Part shown: positions 1 through 7,316 of the stretch, piece after piece
How the letters are laid out: every line of letters begins with the position of its first letter
Numbering within the stretch: position 1 is the first letter of the stretch
NCBI RefSeq assembly: GCF_024752355.1
Contig: NZ_JANTHZ010000007.1
Span: forward strand, 227,597-291,596
DNA: 64,000 bases
Origin: Ancylobacter mangrovi
Lineage (GTDB): Bacteria > Pseudomonadota > Alphaproteobacteria > Rhizobiales > Xanthobacteraceae
Direction: 5' to 3'
Notes under the pieces: model-generated
The model's database searches: none
Told to the model about the DNA's origin: nothing
What the model saw: the letters and a program-made list of their open reading frames with translations, nothing else
Translations under genes and position numbers: made by a program

Positions 1-607
1 GCAGGCCGAAAGTCGCGTAGTGGCCGGGAATGACGGTGAGCCCGCCGAGATAGCGCGACACCGCGACGGCGGCCGATTCCGGCCCCATAGTGAAGCGGTC
101 GCCGATCGGCACGATGACGATCTCGGGCCGGTGCAGCTCGGCGATCAGCGCCATGTCGGAGAAGATGTCGGTATCGCCCATGTGCCAGACCACCGGCTCG
201 CCCGGAGCCTTGACGATCAGGCCGTTCGGATTGCCGAGATAGACGCTGGCGCCGTCCACCATCATGCCGGAGGAGTGGTCCGCCCGCACCATGCTCACCG
301 CGAAACCTTCGGTATGGATGGTGCCGCCGGTGTTCATCATCTCCAGCTTCTCGACGCCCTGCGTCGCCAGCCAGCTCGCCAGATCCGCATTGGCCACCAC
401 GGTCGCGCCGGTCTCCTTGGCGATCGCCACCGTGTCGCCGAGATGGTCGCCATGGCCGTGGGTGAGCAGGACATGAGTCGTGCCGGCGGTCGCCGCGGCG
501 AAATCGCCGTCGAAGGCGGGATTGCCCGTCAGGAACGGGTCAATCAGCACGACCTTGTCCGCGAAATCGAGACGAAAGGCCGCGTGGCCAAACCAGGTGA
601 TCTTCAT
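1..607 (-). CDS. UPF0173 metal-dependent hydrolase (metallo-beta-lactamase fold), 3' end cut by window edge
   Basis: The reading frame starts at the ATG at 607 ([11 protein letters not shown]) and stays open for 202 codons until it leaves the window, so roughly 30 C-terminal residues are missing if it has the usual family length of about 230. The metallo-beta-lactamase metal motif HGHGDH is at residues 50-55, and downstream motifs ([24 protein letters not shown]) match UPF0173 hydrolases of the YtkL type. The family is expected to be a cytosolic binuclear metal hydrolase of unknown substrate. It is divergent from ruvX. The fold assignment is firm; the physiological role is unknown. Confidence 0.93.
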   Translation of the reverse strand, partial: MKITWFGHAAFRLDFADKVVLIDPFLTGNPAFDGDFAAATAGTTHVLLTHGHGDHLGDTVAIAKETGATVVANADLASWLATQGVEKLEMMNTGGTIHTEGFAVSMVRADHSSGMMVDGASVYLGNPNGLIVKAPGEPVVWHMGDTDIFSDMALIAELHRPEIVIVPIGDRFTMGPESAAVAVSRYLGGLTVIPGHYATFGL

Positions 608-755
608 TGCCATCTCCGTGGGTAGGAAGTGGGCGGGAGGATAGGCGACGGCGCGGACGACTCAAGCGCGGAGCCGGTCACGCGTGCCCGCCGCTGCCCG
701 CGCCCTGCCCCGCCATATGGCGCGGCGCGCGCGGGCGTGCTAGGCGCACGGCACC

Positions 756-1238
756 ATGGTCGCGCCGATCCTCACCATCGCTGAAGCCGCCCCGCTGCTC
801 GCCGAGCGCGGGAGCCTCGTCGGGCTCGACCTCGGCACGCGCACCATCGGCATCGCCAGCTCCGATCCCGACCGCCGGCTGGCGACGCCGGTCGAGACCA
901 TCGCCCGCAAGCAGTTCACGCCCGACGCCACCCGCATCCTCTCGCTCGCCGAGGCGCGCGGCGCCGCCGGCTTCGTGCTCGGCCTGCCCGTCAACATGGA
1001 CGGCAGCGAGGGCCCGCGCGCGCAGTCGGCCCGCGCCTTCGCCCGCAACTTCGCGCGGCTGACCGAGCTGCCGATCATCCTGTGGGACGAGCGCCTGTCC
1101 ACCGCCGCGGTGGAGCGCGAGATGATCGCCACCGACATGAGCCGCGCCCGCCGTGCCGAGGTGGTCGACCAGCAGGCCGCCGTCTTCATCCTCCAGGGGG
1201 CGCTCGACCGCCTGCGCCACATCGCCGGGGACAGGTGA
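756..1238 (+). CDS. ruvX: RuvX/YqgF, putative pre-16S rRNA nuclease (Holliday-junction-resolvase fold)
   Basis: This 160-residue protein has the RNase H-like layout of YqgF proteins. The first acidic site is D25 in GLDLGTRTIGIA, followed by VLGLPVNMDGSEG (about 74-86), WDERLSTAAVE with D111, and the last acidic residue D138 in VDQQAA. Family members are implicated in maturation of the 16S rRNA 5' end and were earlier proposed as an alternative Holliday junction resolvase. The ATG at 756 has only a weak purine stretch upstream. It is followed after 3 bases by an AEC permease gene and is probably co-transcribed with it. Confidence 0.93.
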   Translation: MVAPILTIAEAAPLLAERGSLVGLDLGTRTIGIASSDPDRRLATPVETIARKQFTPDATRILSLAEARGAAGFVLGLPVNMDGSEGPRAQSARAFARNFARLTELPIILWDERLSTAAVEREMIATDMSRARRAEVVDQQAAVFILQGALDRLRHIAGDR

Positions 1239-1241
1239 CGC

Positions 1242-2180
1242 ATGACGGGTGTGCTCGGCGCCCTGGTCCCGGTGTTCCTCATCATCGCCCTCGGCCAGAT
1301 CCTGAAGCGCAGCCTGCTGCCGGAGGATTCGCACTGGGTGGCGCTGGAGCGGCTCACCTATTTCATCCTGTTCCCGGCGCTGCTCATCGTCTCGATCTCG
1401 CGCGCCGAGCTCGGCAATGTGAAGGTGTTCCAGGTCTCGGTGTCGCTGCTGGGCGCCATCGCACTGTTCAGCGCGCTGCTGGTGGTGATGCGCGAGCCGA
1501 TCTGCCGGGGGCTGCGGCTGATGGGGCCGGGTTACACCTCGGTGGTGCAGGGCTCGCTGCGCTGGAACAGCTATATCGCGCTTGCGGTCTCGGGCTCGCT
1601 CACCGGCACCGCCGGCCTCGCCGTGGCGGCGGTCGGGCTCGCGGTGATGATCCCGACCCTCAACACAATCAGCGTCGCGGTGCTGGCGCGCCACGGCGAA
1701 GGCGCGGCCGGCGGCAACCGCGCCATGCTGATCCAGATCGTGCGCAATCCCTTCATCTGGTCCTGCGCGCTGGGCGGGCTGATCAACCTGCTGCACATCC
1801 ACGTGCCGGCGGTGATCTTCGACTTCGGCGACATATTAGGAAGGGCGTCGCTGGCGCTCGGCCTGCTCGTGGTCGGCGCCGGGCTGCGGCTCGCGGACCT
1901 TCGCCGCCCGCGCGGCGCCACCTGGCTCACCAGCGCGGTAAAGCTCATCGGCGTGCCGCTGGTGGCGATCCTGATCGGCTGGACGCTCGGCCTCACCGAC
2001 GTGGACCTGCTGATCGTCGCGGTCGCCTCCTCGGTGCCCTCGGCGCCGAACGGCTACGTGCTCGCCCGCCAGATGGGCGGGGACGCGCCGCTGCTCGCGC
2101 AGATGCTCACCGTGCAGACCGTGCTCGCCGCCGTGACCATGCCGGCGATCATCGCCGCCGTGTCGCATCTGGGGGGGTGA
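1242..2180 (+). CDS. AEC (auxin efflux carrier) family permease
   Basis: A 312-residue, strongly hydrophobic protein with about ten predicted membrane spans. It starts VLGALVPVFLIIALGQILKR and carries the family's repeated five-helix organisation. The mid-protein SLRWNSYIALAV and the C-terminal SVPSAPNGYVLARQMGGD match the N-P/NxY-type signature regions of bacterial AEC permeases, which export or exchange small organic acids such as malate or malonate. The substrate cannot be read from the sequence. The gene begins 3 bases after the ruvX stop with an AGG-type ribosome site, suggesting translational coupling. Confidence 0.88.
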   Translation: MTGVLGALVPVFLIIALGQILKRSLLPEDSHWVALERLTYFILFPALLIVSISRAELGNVKVFQVSVSLLGAIALFSALLVVMREPICRGLRLMGPGYTSVVQGSLRWNSYIALAVSGSLTGTAGLAVAAVGLAVMIPTLNTISVAVLARHGEGAAGGNRAMLIQIVRNPFIWSCALGGLINLLHIHVPAVIFDFGDILGRASLALGLLVVGAGLRLADLRRPRGATWLTSAVKLIGVPLVAILIGWTLGLTDVDLLIVAVASSVPSAPNGYVLARQMGGDAPLLAQMLTVQTVLAAVTMPAIIAAVSHLGG

Positions 2181-2226
2181 GCGGCAAGGACGGCTGCGTC
2201 CCTGCCGCTACATGCTGTCCGCAGGG

Positions 2227-2613
2227 TCAGCAGCGGGTCCAGTAGCCGGTGCCGCGCATCGGGTTGGTCTCCACCCAGCAGCGGTTGGCCGGGCGGGCAT
2301 AGGCCGGGCGGCCGTAATAGACCGGGCCGGGCGGCGGGCCGTAATAGCGGGGAGCGTCGTAGTAGCGCGGGCGCGCCGCGTTTGCGATCGCCGCGCCGGC
2401 GACGACGCCGGCGGCCACGCCGAGGCCGACCGCGCAGCCCTCGCAGCGCACCTGCTCGACCGGAGCGGACGTCGCACGGGCGGATTCGGGAACCGCGGCG
2501 CCCGACATGGGCAGGGCGGCGGCAGGCACGGCACTCAGAGCGGCCACGGCAGCTACGGCCATCGCGGCGAGCCGGCCGGCAGCCGGCCGGGTGGACTGAA
2601 CGGACCTCGTCAT
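2227..2613 (-). CDS. Small exported Tyr/Pro/Arg-rich protein of unknown function
   Basis: I place the start at the ATG at 2613 because GGAG lies 8 bases upstream, giving 128 residues that open with MTRSVQSTRPAAGR and a hydrophobic Ala-rich segment ending near AVPAAALP, a plausible Sec signal peptide. Mature features are a CEGC pair, a glycine/alanine-rich hydrophobic stretch (VGLGVAAGVVAGAAIANA, glycine-zipper-like) and a tail rich in Tyr, Pro and Arg (YYDAPRYYGPPPGPVYYG). Such small envelope proteins are common in Hyphomicrobiales and usually uncharacterised. It lies alone, divergent from pyrB and convergent with the AEC permease gene. Confidence 0.7.
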   Translation of the reverse strand: MTRSVQSTRPAAGRLAAMAVAAVAALSAVPAAALPMSGAAVPESARATSAPVEQVRCEGCAVGLGVAAGVVAGAAIANAARPRYYDAPRYYGPPPGPVYYGRPAYARPANRCWVETNPMRGTGYWTRC

Positions 2614-2735
2614 CGATCGTTCTCCAATCGTGCCCCTCAGCACTGTGGCGCGACAACGTGGGCGTGCGAACGAAGTTCCCTGACGGCACCCCGCCACCGG
2701 GACAGCCGCTCGCCGTGGACAGCGACGGGAAAGAC

Positions 2736-2764
2736 TTGCGGCGGGGCCGTGCTGCGTCTATCCA
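2736..2764 (+). promoter_or_regulatory. Candidate sigma70-type promoter for pyrB
   Basis: TTGCGG (2736-2741) and TATCCA (2759-2764) are separated by 17 bases. Transcription would begin only about 6 bases before the pyrB ATG at 2777, and no Shine-Dalgarno sequence is visible there, so a near-leaderless transcript is possible. The match is moderate and unconfirmed. Confidence 0.3.
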
Positions 2765-2776
2765 GCCGACTTCGAT

Positions 2777-3730
2777 ATGACATCGAACCCGACCGCCAGC
2801 TTCACCCTCTCGCGCCGCCACCTGCTCGGCATCGAGGGCCTGTCTCCCGAAGAGATCGTCGGGCTGCTCGACCTCTCCGAGGAATTCGTCATCCTCAACC
2901 GGCAGATCGAGAAGAAGCGCGCGACGCTGCGCGGGCGCACGCAGATCAATCTGTTCTTCGAGGCATCGACCCGCACCCAGTCCTCGTTCGAGCTGGCCGG
3001 CAAGCGGCTCGGCGCGGACGTGATGAACATGGCGGTCAGCAACTCCTCCCTGAAGAAGGGCGAGACGCTGATCGACACTGCCGCGACACTCAATGCCATG
3101 CACCCGGACGTGCTGATCGTGCGCCACAGCGCTTCCGGCGCTGTCGAGCTGCTGGCGCGCAAGGTCGACTGCGCGGTGGTCAATGCCGGCGACGGGGCGC
3201 ATGAGCACCCGACCCAGGCGCTGCTCGACGCGCTCACCATCCGCCGCAACAAGGGGCGCATCCAGGGCCTGCTGGTCGCGATCTGCGGCGACATCGCCCA
3301 TTCGCGCGTCGCCCGCTCCAACATCCTGCTGCTGCAGGCGCTCGGCGCGCAGGTGCGGGTGGTCGCGCCGCCCTCGCTGCTGCCGACCGACATCGAGCGC
3401 TTCGGCGTCGAGGTCCATAGCGACATGCGCCGGGGGCTGGAGGACGTCGACATCGTCATGATGCTGCGGCTCCAGCGCGAACGCATGAACGGCTCGTATG
3501 TGCCTTCGGTGAAAGAGTATTTCCATTTCTGGGGGCTCGACGAGGCGAAGCTGCGCCATGCCCGGCCGGACGCACTCGTGATGCATCCCGGCCCGATGAA
3601 CCGCGGCGTCGAGATCGATTCGGCGGTCGCCGACGGCGCCCAGTCCCTCATCCGCGAGCAGGTCGAGATGGGCGTCGCCGTCCGCATGGCCGTGCTCGAC
3701 GCGCTCTCGCGGACGCTGCCCAATGCCTGA
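2777..3730 (+). CDS. pyrB: Aspartate carbamoyltransferase catalytic subunit
   Basis: Catalyses carbamoyl phosphate plus L-aspartate to N-carbamoyl-L-aspartate, the committed step of pyrimidine synthesis. The 317-residue protein has the carbamoyl-phosphate loop STRTQSSFE (64-72; the alphaproteobacterial variant of STRTRxSFE), the active-site lysine loop SSLKKGETL (90-98), HPTQALLD (144-151) and [12 protein letters not shown] (269-280). The regulatory subunit PyrI is not nearby, and the gene overlaps the PyrC-like gene by 8 bases (ATGCCTGA). This arrangement resembles species whose ATCase forms a complex with a dihydroorotase-like partner. Confidence 0.97.
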   Translation: MTSNPTASFTLSRRHLLGIEGLSPEEIVGLLDLSEEFVILNRQIEKKRATLRGRTQINLFFEASTRTQSSFELAGKRLGADVMNMAVSNSSLKKGETLIDTAATLNAMHPDVLIVRHSASGAVELLARKVDCAVVNAGDGAHEHPTQALLDALTIRRNKGRIQGLLVAICGDIAHSRVARSNILLLQALGAQVRVVAPPSLLPTDIERFGVEVHSDMRRGLEDVDIVMMLRLQRERMNGSYVPSVKEYFHFWGLDEAKLRHARPDALVMHPGPMNRGVEIDSAVADGAQSLIREQVEMGVAVRMAVLDALSRTLPNA

Positions 3731-5033
3731 CCTGCGCTCCACGCCGCGCCCCACCCTGCTGTCCGGCGCCCGGATCCTCGATCCCTCGCGCGACCTCGAC
3801 ACCCATGGCGACATCCTGATCGCCGACGGCGTGATCAAGGACATCGCCGGCAACCTGAAGGCCGCCGGCCTGCCGGACGACACCGAGATCGTCGACTGCC
3901 GCGGCCTGATCGCCGTGCCGGGCCTCGTCGACATGCGCGCCTTCATCGGCGAGCCCGGCGCCGAGCACCGCGAGACGCTGGCCTCCGCCAGCCAGGCGGC
4001 GGCGGCGGGCGGCGTGACCACCATCGTGTGCCAGCCCGACACCGATCCCGTCATCGACGATCCCGCCATCGTCGACTTCGTGCTGCGCCGCGCCCGCGAC
4101 ACCGCCATCGTCCACGTCCATCCCATGGCCGCCCTGACCAAGGGGCTGGAAGGGCGCGAGATGACGGAGATCGGCCTGCTGCAGGCCGCCGGCGCGGTCG
4201 CCTTCACCGACGGCACCCGCTCCGTGCCCTCCGCCCAGGTGATGCGCCGCGCGCTCACCTATGCCCGCCATTTCGACGCGCTGATCGTGCACCACACCGA
4301 GGATGCCGGCCTGACCGGCGAAGGGGTGATGAACGAGGGCGAGTTGGCCTCGCGCCTCGGTCTCGCCGGCGTGCCCAGGGCGGCGGAGACCATCGTGTTC
4401 GAGCGCGACGTGCGCCTCGCCGCCATGACCGGCGGGCGCTACCACGCCGCCTCGCTCACCTGCACCGATTCGCTCGACGTGCTGCGCCGCGCCCGCGAGG
4501 CGGGGCTCGACATCACCGCCTCGGCCTCGATCAACCATCTGACGCTCAACGAGCGCGACGTCGTCGGCTATCGCAGCTTCTTCAAGCTCAGCCCGCCGCT
4601 GCGCGCGGAGGACGACCGGCAGGCGCTGGTGCAGGCGGTGGCGGAAGGGCTCGTCGACGTCATCGTCTCCGACCACAACCCGCAGGACGTCGAGGTCAAG
4701 CGCCTGCCGTTCTCGGAAGCGGCCTTCGGCGCCATCGGCATCGAGACCATGCTCGCGGCCGGGCTCCGGCTGGTGAATGACGGCTCGGTCGACTTGATGA
4801 GCCTCGTCCGCGCCATGTCGACCCGCCCGGCCCAGCTTCTCGGGCTGGAGGCGGGCACGCTGCGCCCCGGGCGAGCGGCGGACATCGCGCTGATCGCGCC
4901 CGACGAGGCGTGGATCCTCGACGCGGCGATGCTCAAGTCGCGCTGCCGCAACACCCCATTCGACGAGGCCCGCTTCGAGGGGCGCGTCATACGCACGCTT
5001 GTCGCCGGCTGTACGGTGTATGAATACGTGTGA
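3723..5033 (+). CDS. pyrC: Dihydroorotase-like protein (PyrC family) with degenerate metal site
   Basis: A 436-residue amidohydrolase of the class I dihydroorotase family, translationally coupled to pyrB. Active dihydroorotases cyclise carbamoyl-aspartate using zinc held by an N-terminal DxHxH motif. Here that segment reads D70-M-R72-A-F74, so both histidines and the following substrate-binding arginine (G76) are absent. The position usually holding another histidine ligand is S243. K139, H190 and D316 remain. Known precedent: Pseudomonas PyrC' is a catalytically dead dihydroorotase that supports ATCase assembly. I infer that this copy is structural and that a true dihydroorotase is encoded elsewhere. 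Automated annotation would simply call it pyrC. Confidence 0.85.
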   Translation: MPDLRSTPRPTLLSGARILDPSRDLDTHGDILIADGVIKDIAGNLKAAGLPDDTEIVDCRGLIAVPGLVDMRAFIGEPGAEHRETLASASQAAAAGGVTTIVCQPDTDPVIDDPAIVDFVLRRARDTAIVHVHPMAALTKGLEGREMTEIGLLQAAGAVAFTDGTRSVPSAQVMRRALTYARHFDALIVHHTEDAGLTGEGVMNEGELASRLGLAGVPRAAETIVFERDVRLAAMTGGRYHAASLTCTDSLDVLRRAREAGLDITASASINHLTLNERDVVGYRSFFKLSPPLRAEDDRQALVQAVAEGLVDVIVSDHNPQDVEVKRLPFSEAAFGAIGIETMLAAGLRLVNDGSVDLMSLVRAMSTRPAQLLGLEAGTLRPGRAADIALIAPDEAWILDAAMLKSRCRNTPFDEARFEGRVIRTLVAGCTVYEYV

Positions 5034-5096
5034 GCCGGAGCGTCCCGGTGCCCTACCGGGATACACTTTCCGGCGAAAGCCACTAAGGTCGGTCCC

Positions 5097-5702
5097 ATGA
5101 GTTGGTCCCTGCCCCCGATGTCGAGCTATGCCGCGCTGCTGCTCGGCTACCTCCTTGGCGCGATCCCGTTCGGCCTCATCATCACCCGCCTCGCGGGCAC
5201 CAAGGACATCCGCAGCATCGGCTCCGGCAATATCGGCGCGACCAACGTGCTGCGCACGGGGCGCAAGGGCCTGGCGGCGATCACGCTGCTCTGCGACGCG
5301 CTGAAGGGCACGGTCGCCGTGCTGCTCGCCGGCTGGCTGTTCGGCGCGGCCGATACGCTGCCGGCGGCGCTCGGCGCCTTCCTCGGCCACGTCTTCCCGG
5401 TCTGGCTCGGCTTCAAGGGCGGCAAGGGGGTGGCGACGTTCCTGGGCGTGACCATCGCCCTCGCCTGGCAGGCGGCGATCGTGTTCGCCGCCTCCTGGCT
5501 CACCGTCGCCTTCGTCACCCGGTACTCGTCGCTCTCCGCGCTCGTCGCCAGCATCCTCACCGCGCTCGCCGCCTTCCTGATCGCGCCGCCGCCGACCGGC
5601 CTGCTGCTGGCGATCCTCTCGGCGCTGCTCTGGTTCATGCATCGCGCCAACATCGCTCGGCTGATCGCCGGCACCGAAGGCCGGATCGGCGGGAAGGGCT
5701 GA
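5097..5702 (+). CDS. plsY: Acyl-phosphate:glycerol-3-phosphate acyltransferase PlsY
   Basis: This integral membrane acyltransferase transfers an acyl group from acyl-phosphate to the sn-1 position of glycerol-3-phosphate, the first acylation in phospholipid synthesis. At 201 residues it is the normal length, with several membrane spans. It shows the three conserved cytoplasmic motifs: [14 protein letters not shown] (40-53), [18 protein letters not shown] (97-114) and the C-terminal [17 protein letters not shown]. It sits between pyrC and dprA on the same strand, an arrangement frequent in Hyphomicrobiales, and the dprA start is 3 bases beyond its stop. Confidence 0.95.
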   Translation: MSWSLPPMSSYAALLLGYLLGAIPFGLIITRLAGTKDIRSIGSGNIGATNVLRTGRKGLAAITLLCDALKGTVAVLLAGWLFGAADTLPAALGAFLGHVFPVWLGFKGGKGVATFLGVTIALAWQAAIVFAASWLTVAFVTRYSSLSALVASILTALAAFLIAPPPTGLLLAILSALLWFMHRANIARLIAGTEGRIGGKG

Positions 5703-5705
5703 GGT

Positions 5706-6818
5706 TTGGCCTTACGCGGCGTCGAGCTCGACCACGGCCAGCGCCGCGACTGGCTTCGCCTGATCCGGGCCGAGAATGTCGGGCCGCGGGCCTTCCTCAA
5801 CCTCGTCAACCGCTTCGGCGGCGCGGCGGCGGCGCTGGAGGCGCTGCCCGGCATGGCGCGGCGCGGCGGCCGGCTGATCGAGCCGCGCATTCCCTCCATC
5901 GCCGAGGCCGAGGCCGAGATGGAGGCGCTGGCACGCATCGGCGGCCGCTTCATCGCGCTGGGCGAGCCGGCCTATCCCGTGCTGCTGCGCCAGATCGAGG
6001 ACGCGCCTCCCCTCATCGCCGTGCGCGGCCGTCCCGAGCTCATGAGCGCGCCCGTGGTCGGCATGGTCGGCTCGCGCAACGCCTCGGGCGCCGGGCGCAC
6101 CATGGCGGCGCGGCTGGCGCGCGGGCTCGGCACGGCGGGCTGGGTGATCGCCTCCGGGCTGGCGCGCGGCATCGACACGGTCGCCCATGAGGCGAGCCTC
6201 GACACCGGCACCATCGCCGTGCTCGCCGGCGGCCATGACCGGCCCTACCCCCGCGAAAACGAGCGGCTGCTTGCCGCCATCGCCGAGCGCGGCGTGGTCC
6301 TCACCGAGATGCCGATGGGCTGGGAGCCGCGCTCGCGCGACTTCCCGCGCCGCAACCGTCTGGTGTCGGGCCTGTCGCTCGGCGTGGTGGTGGTGGAGGC
6401 GGCGGAGCGCTCGGGCTCGCTCATCACCGCGCGCCTTGCCGGCGAGCAGGGCCGCGAGGTCTTCGCCGTGCCGGGCTCGCCGCTCGACCCGCGCGCGGGC
6501 GGCACCAACGCGCTGATCAAGCAGGGCGCCGCGCTCGTCACCGACGTATCGGACGTGATGTCGGCGCTGGCCGCGTTCCGCGAGCGCCTGCCGGTCATCG
6601 ACGCCGACGAGGAGGTGTCCCCGCCGATGGAGGCGCCCGAGCCGGGCGACGACCTGCGTGCCCGGGTGATCGGACTGCTCGGGCCGACGCCCCTGCCGGT
6701 CGACGACCTCGTGCACATGGCGGGCACGAGCGCCGCCGAGCTGCAGATCGTCCTGCTCGAGCTCGAGCTCGCCGGCCGACTGGAGCGGCACGGCGGCGGC
6801 CGGGTCTCGATGCTGTGA
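5706..6818 (+). CDS. dprA: DNA-processing protein DprA (Smf)
   Basis: DprA binds incoming single-stranded DNA and loads RecA during natural transformation; it is also conserved in bacteria not known to be competent. The 370-residue protein has an N-terminal helical region, then a Rossmann core ([72 protein letters not shown]) and a C-terminal winged-helix segment (about 305-370). The start codon is TTG at 5706, chosen because it gives the full family N-terminus ([14 protein letters not shown]) just after the plsY stop. No other competence gene is visible in the window. Confidence 0.95.
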   Translation: MALRGVELDHGQRRDWLRLIRAENVGPRAFLNLVNRFGGAAAALEALPGMARRGGRLIEPRIPSIAEAEAEMEALARIGGRFIALGEPAYPVLLRQIEDAPPLIAVRGRPELMSAPVVGMVGSRNASGAGRTMAARLARGLGTAGWVIASGLARGIDTVAHEASLDTGTIAVLAGGHDRPYPRENERLLAAIAERGVVLTEMPMGWEPRSRDFPRRNRLVSGLSLGVVVVEAAERSGSLITARLAGEQGREVFAVPGSPLDPRAGGTNALIKQGAALVTDVSDVMSALAAFRERLPVIDADEEVSPPMEAPEPGDDLRARVIGLLGPTPLPVDDLVHMAGTSAAELQIVLLELELAGRLERHGGGRVSML

Positions 6819-6823
6819 CGGCG

Positions 6824-7081
6824 TCAGTCGTCCTGCCCGCCCGGCTCGGCGCGGCGGGCCGCCGCGCGTGCCTCATCGCGTGCCATCTCGAGCAGATAGC
6901 GCAGCACCGCGAGGTCGGTGGTGTCGGCGAGCTCGGAAAGTTCGTGGGCCAGCGTGGCGATATAGTCCGCGGTCTCACGCGTCCGGTCTGCGTGGCGATC
7001 GATCTCGTTCACGAAAGTTCCGTAGGGCTGAATTCTGGATAACTGAAGGGTAACATTCCGTTTCCCGGTATTGCTACCCAT
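6824..7081 (-). CDS. Small conserved hypothetical protein (85 aa)
   Basis: Unrecognised protein starting at the ATG at 7081 (MGSNTGKRNVTLQLSRIQPYG), with AGGA about 12 bases upstream. A longer frame exists but would add an implausible arginine-rich leader. The product is charged and predicted mostly helical, without signal peptide or membrane segment. The region TRETADYIATLAHELSELAD followed by TTDLAVLRYLLEMARDEARA looks amphipathic or coiled-coil. It is convergent with dprA, whose stop is only 5 bases away, and divergent from topA. I cannot assign a function. Confidence 0.65.
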   Translation of the reverse strand: MGSNTGKRNVTLQLSRIQPYGTFVNEIDRHADRTRETADYIATLAHELSELADTTDLAVLRYLLEMARDEARAAARRAEPGGQDD

Positions 7082-7241
7082 GGCTGCACTGTTTCCTATA
7101 GACACTATCAAAAATTGTAATGCGCCCTGCCGCAACCTCGTGCATGGGTGGTATGCGGCCGGACGGCTCCCCCGGTGCGGCCCGAGACGTTGCATGGATG
7201 CGCCACGCTGGCACTCCTCGTGCTTGTGGAACGGTTGCCAT

Positions 7242-7270
7242 TTGACAGCCGGTGGCGGCTACCCCATTTT
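7242..7270 (+). promoter_or_regulatory. Candidate promoter for topA
   Basis: A perfect TTGACA (7242-7247) is followed after 17 bases by CATTTT (7265-7270), upstream of the topA ATG at 7317. The -35 box is excellent and the -10 box weak, as is common in GC-rich alphaproteobacteria. Confidence 0.4.
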
Positions 7271-7316
7271 CCCGGCCTCTTTCAAGGCTTGATATACCAA
7301 CGGACACAGCTGGCTC

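Noticed and set aside
711..722. Palindrome CGCCATATGGCG between the UPF0173 and ruvX genes
   Set aside because: Only 12 bases, not aligned with a recognisable promoter; likely chance.
3648..5642. Open frame of about 660 codons antisense to pyrC and plsY
   Set aside because: His/Arg/Gly-rich composition, no domain, and fully covered by well-supported genes on the plus strand.
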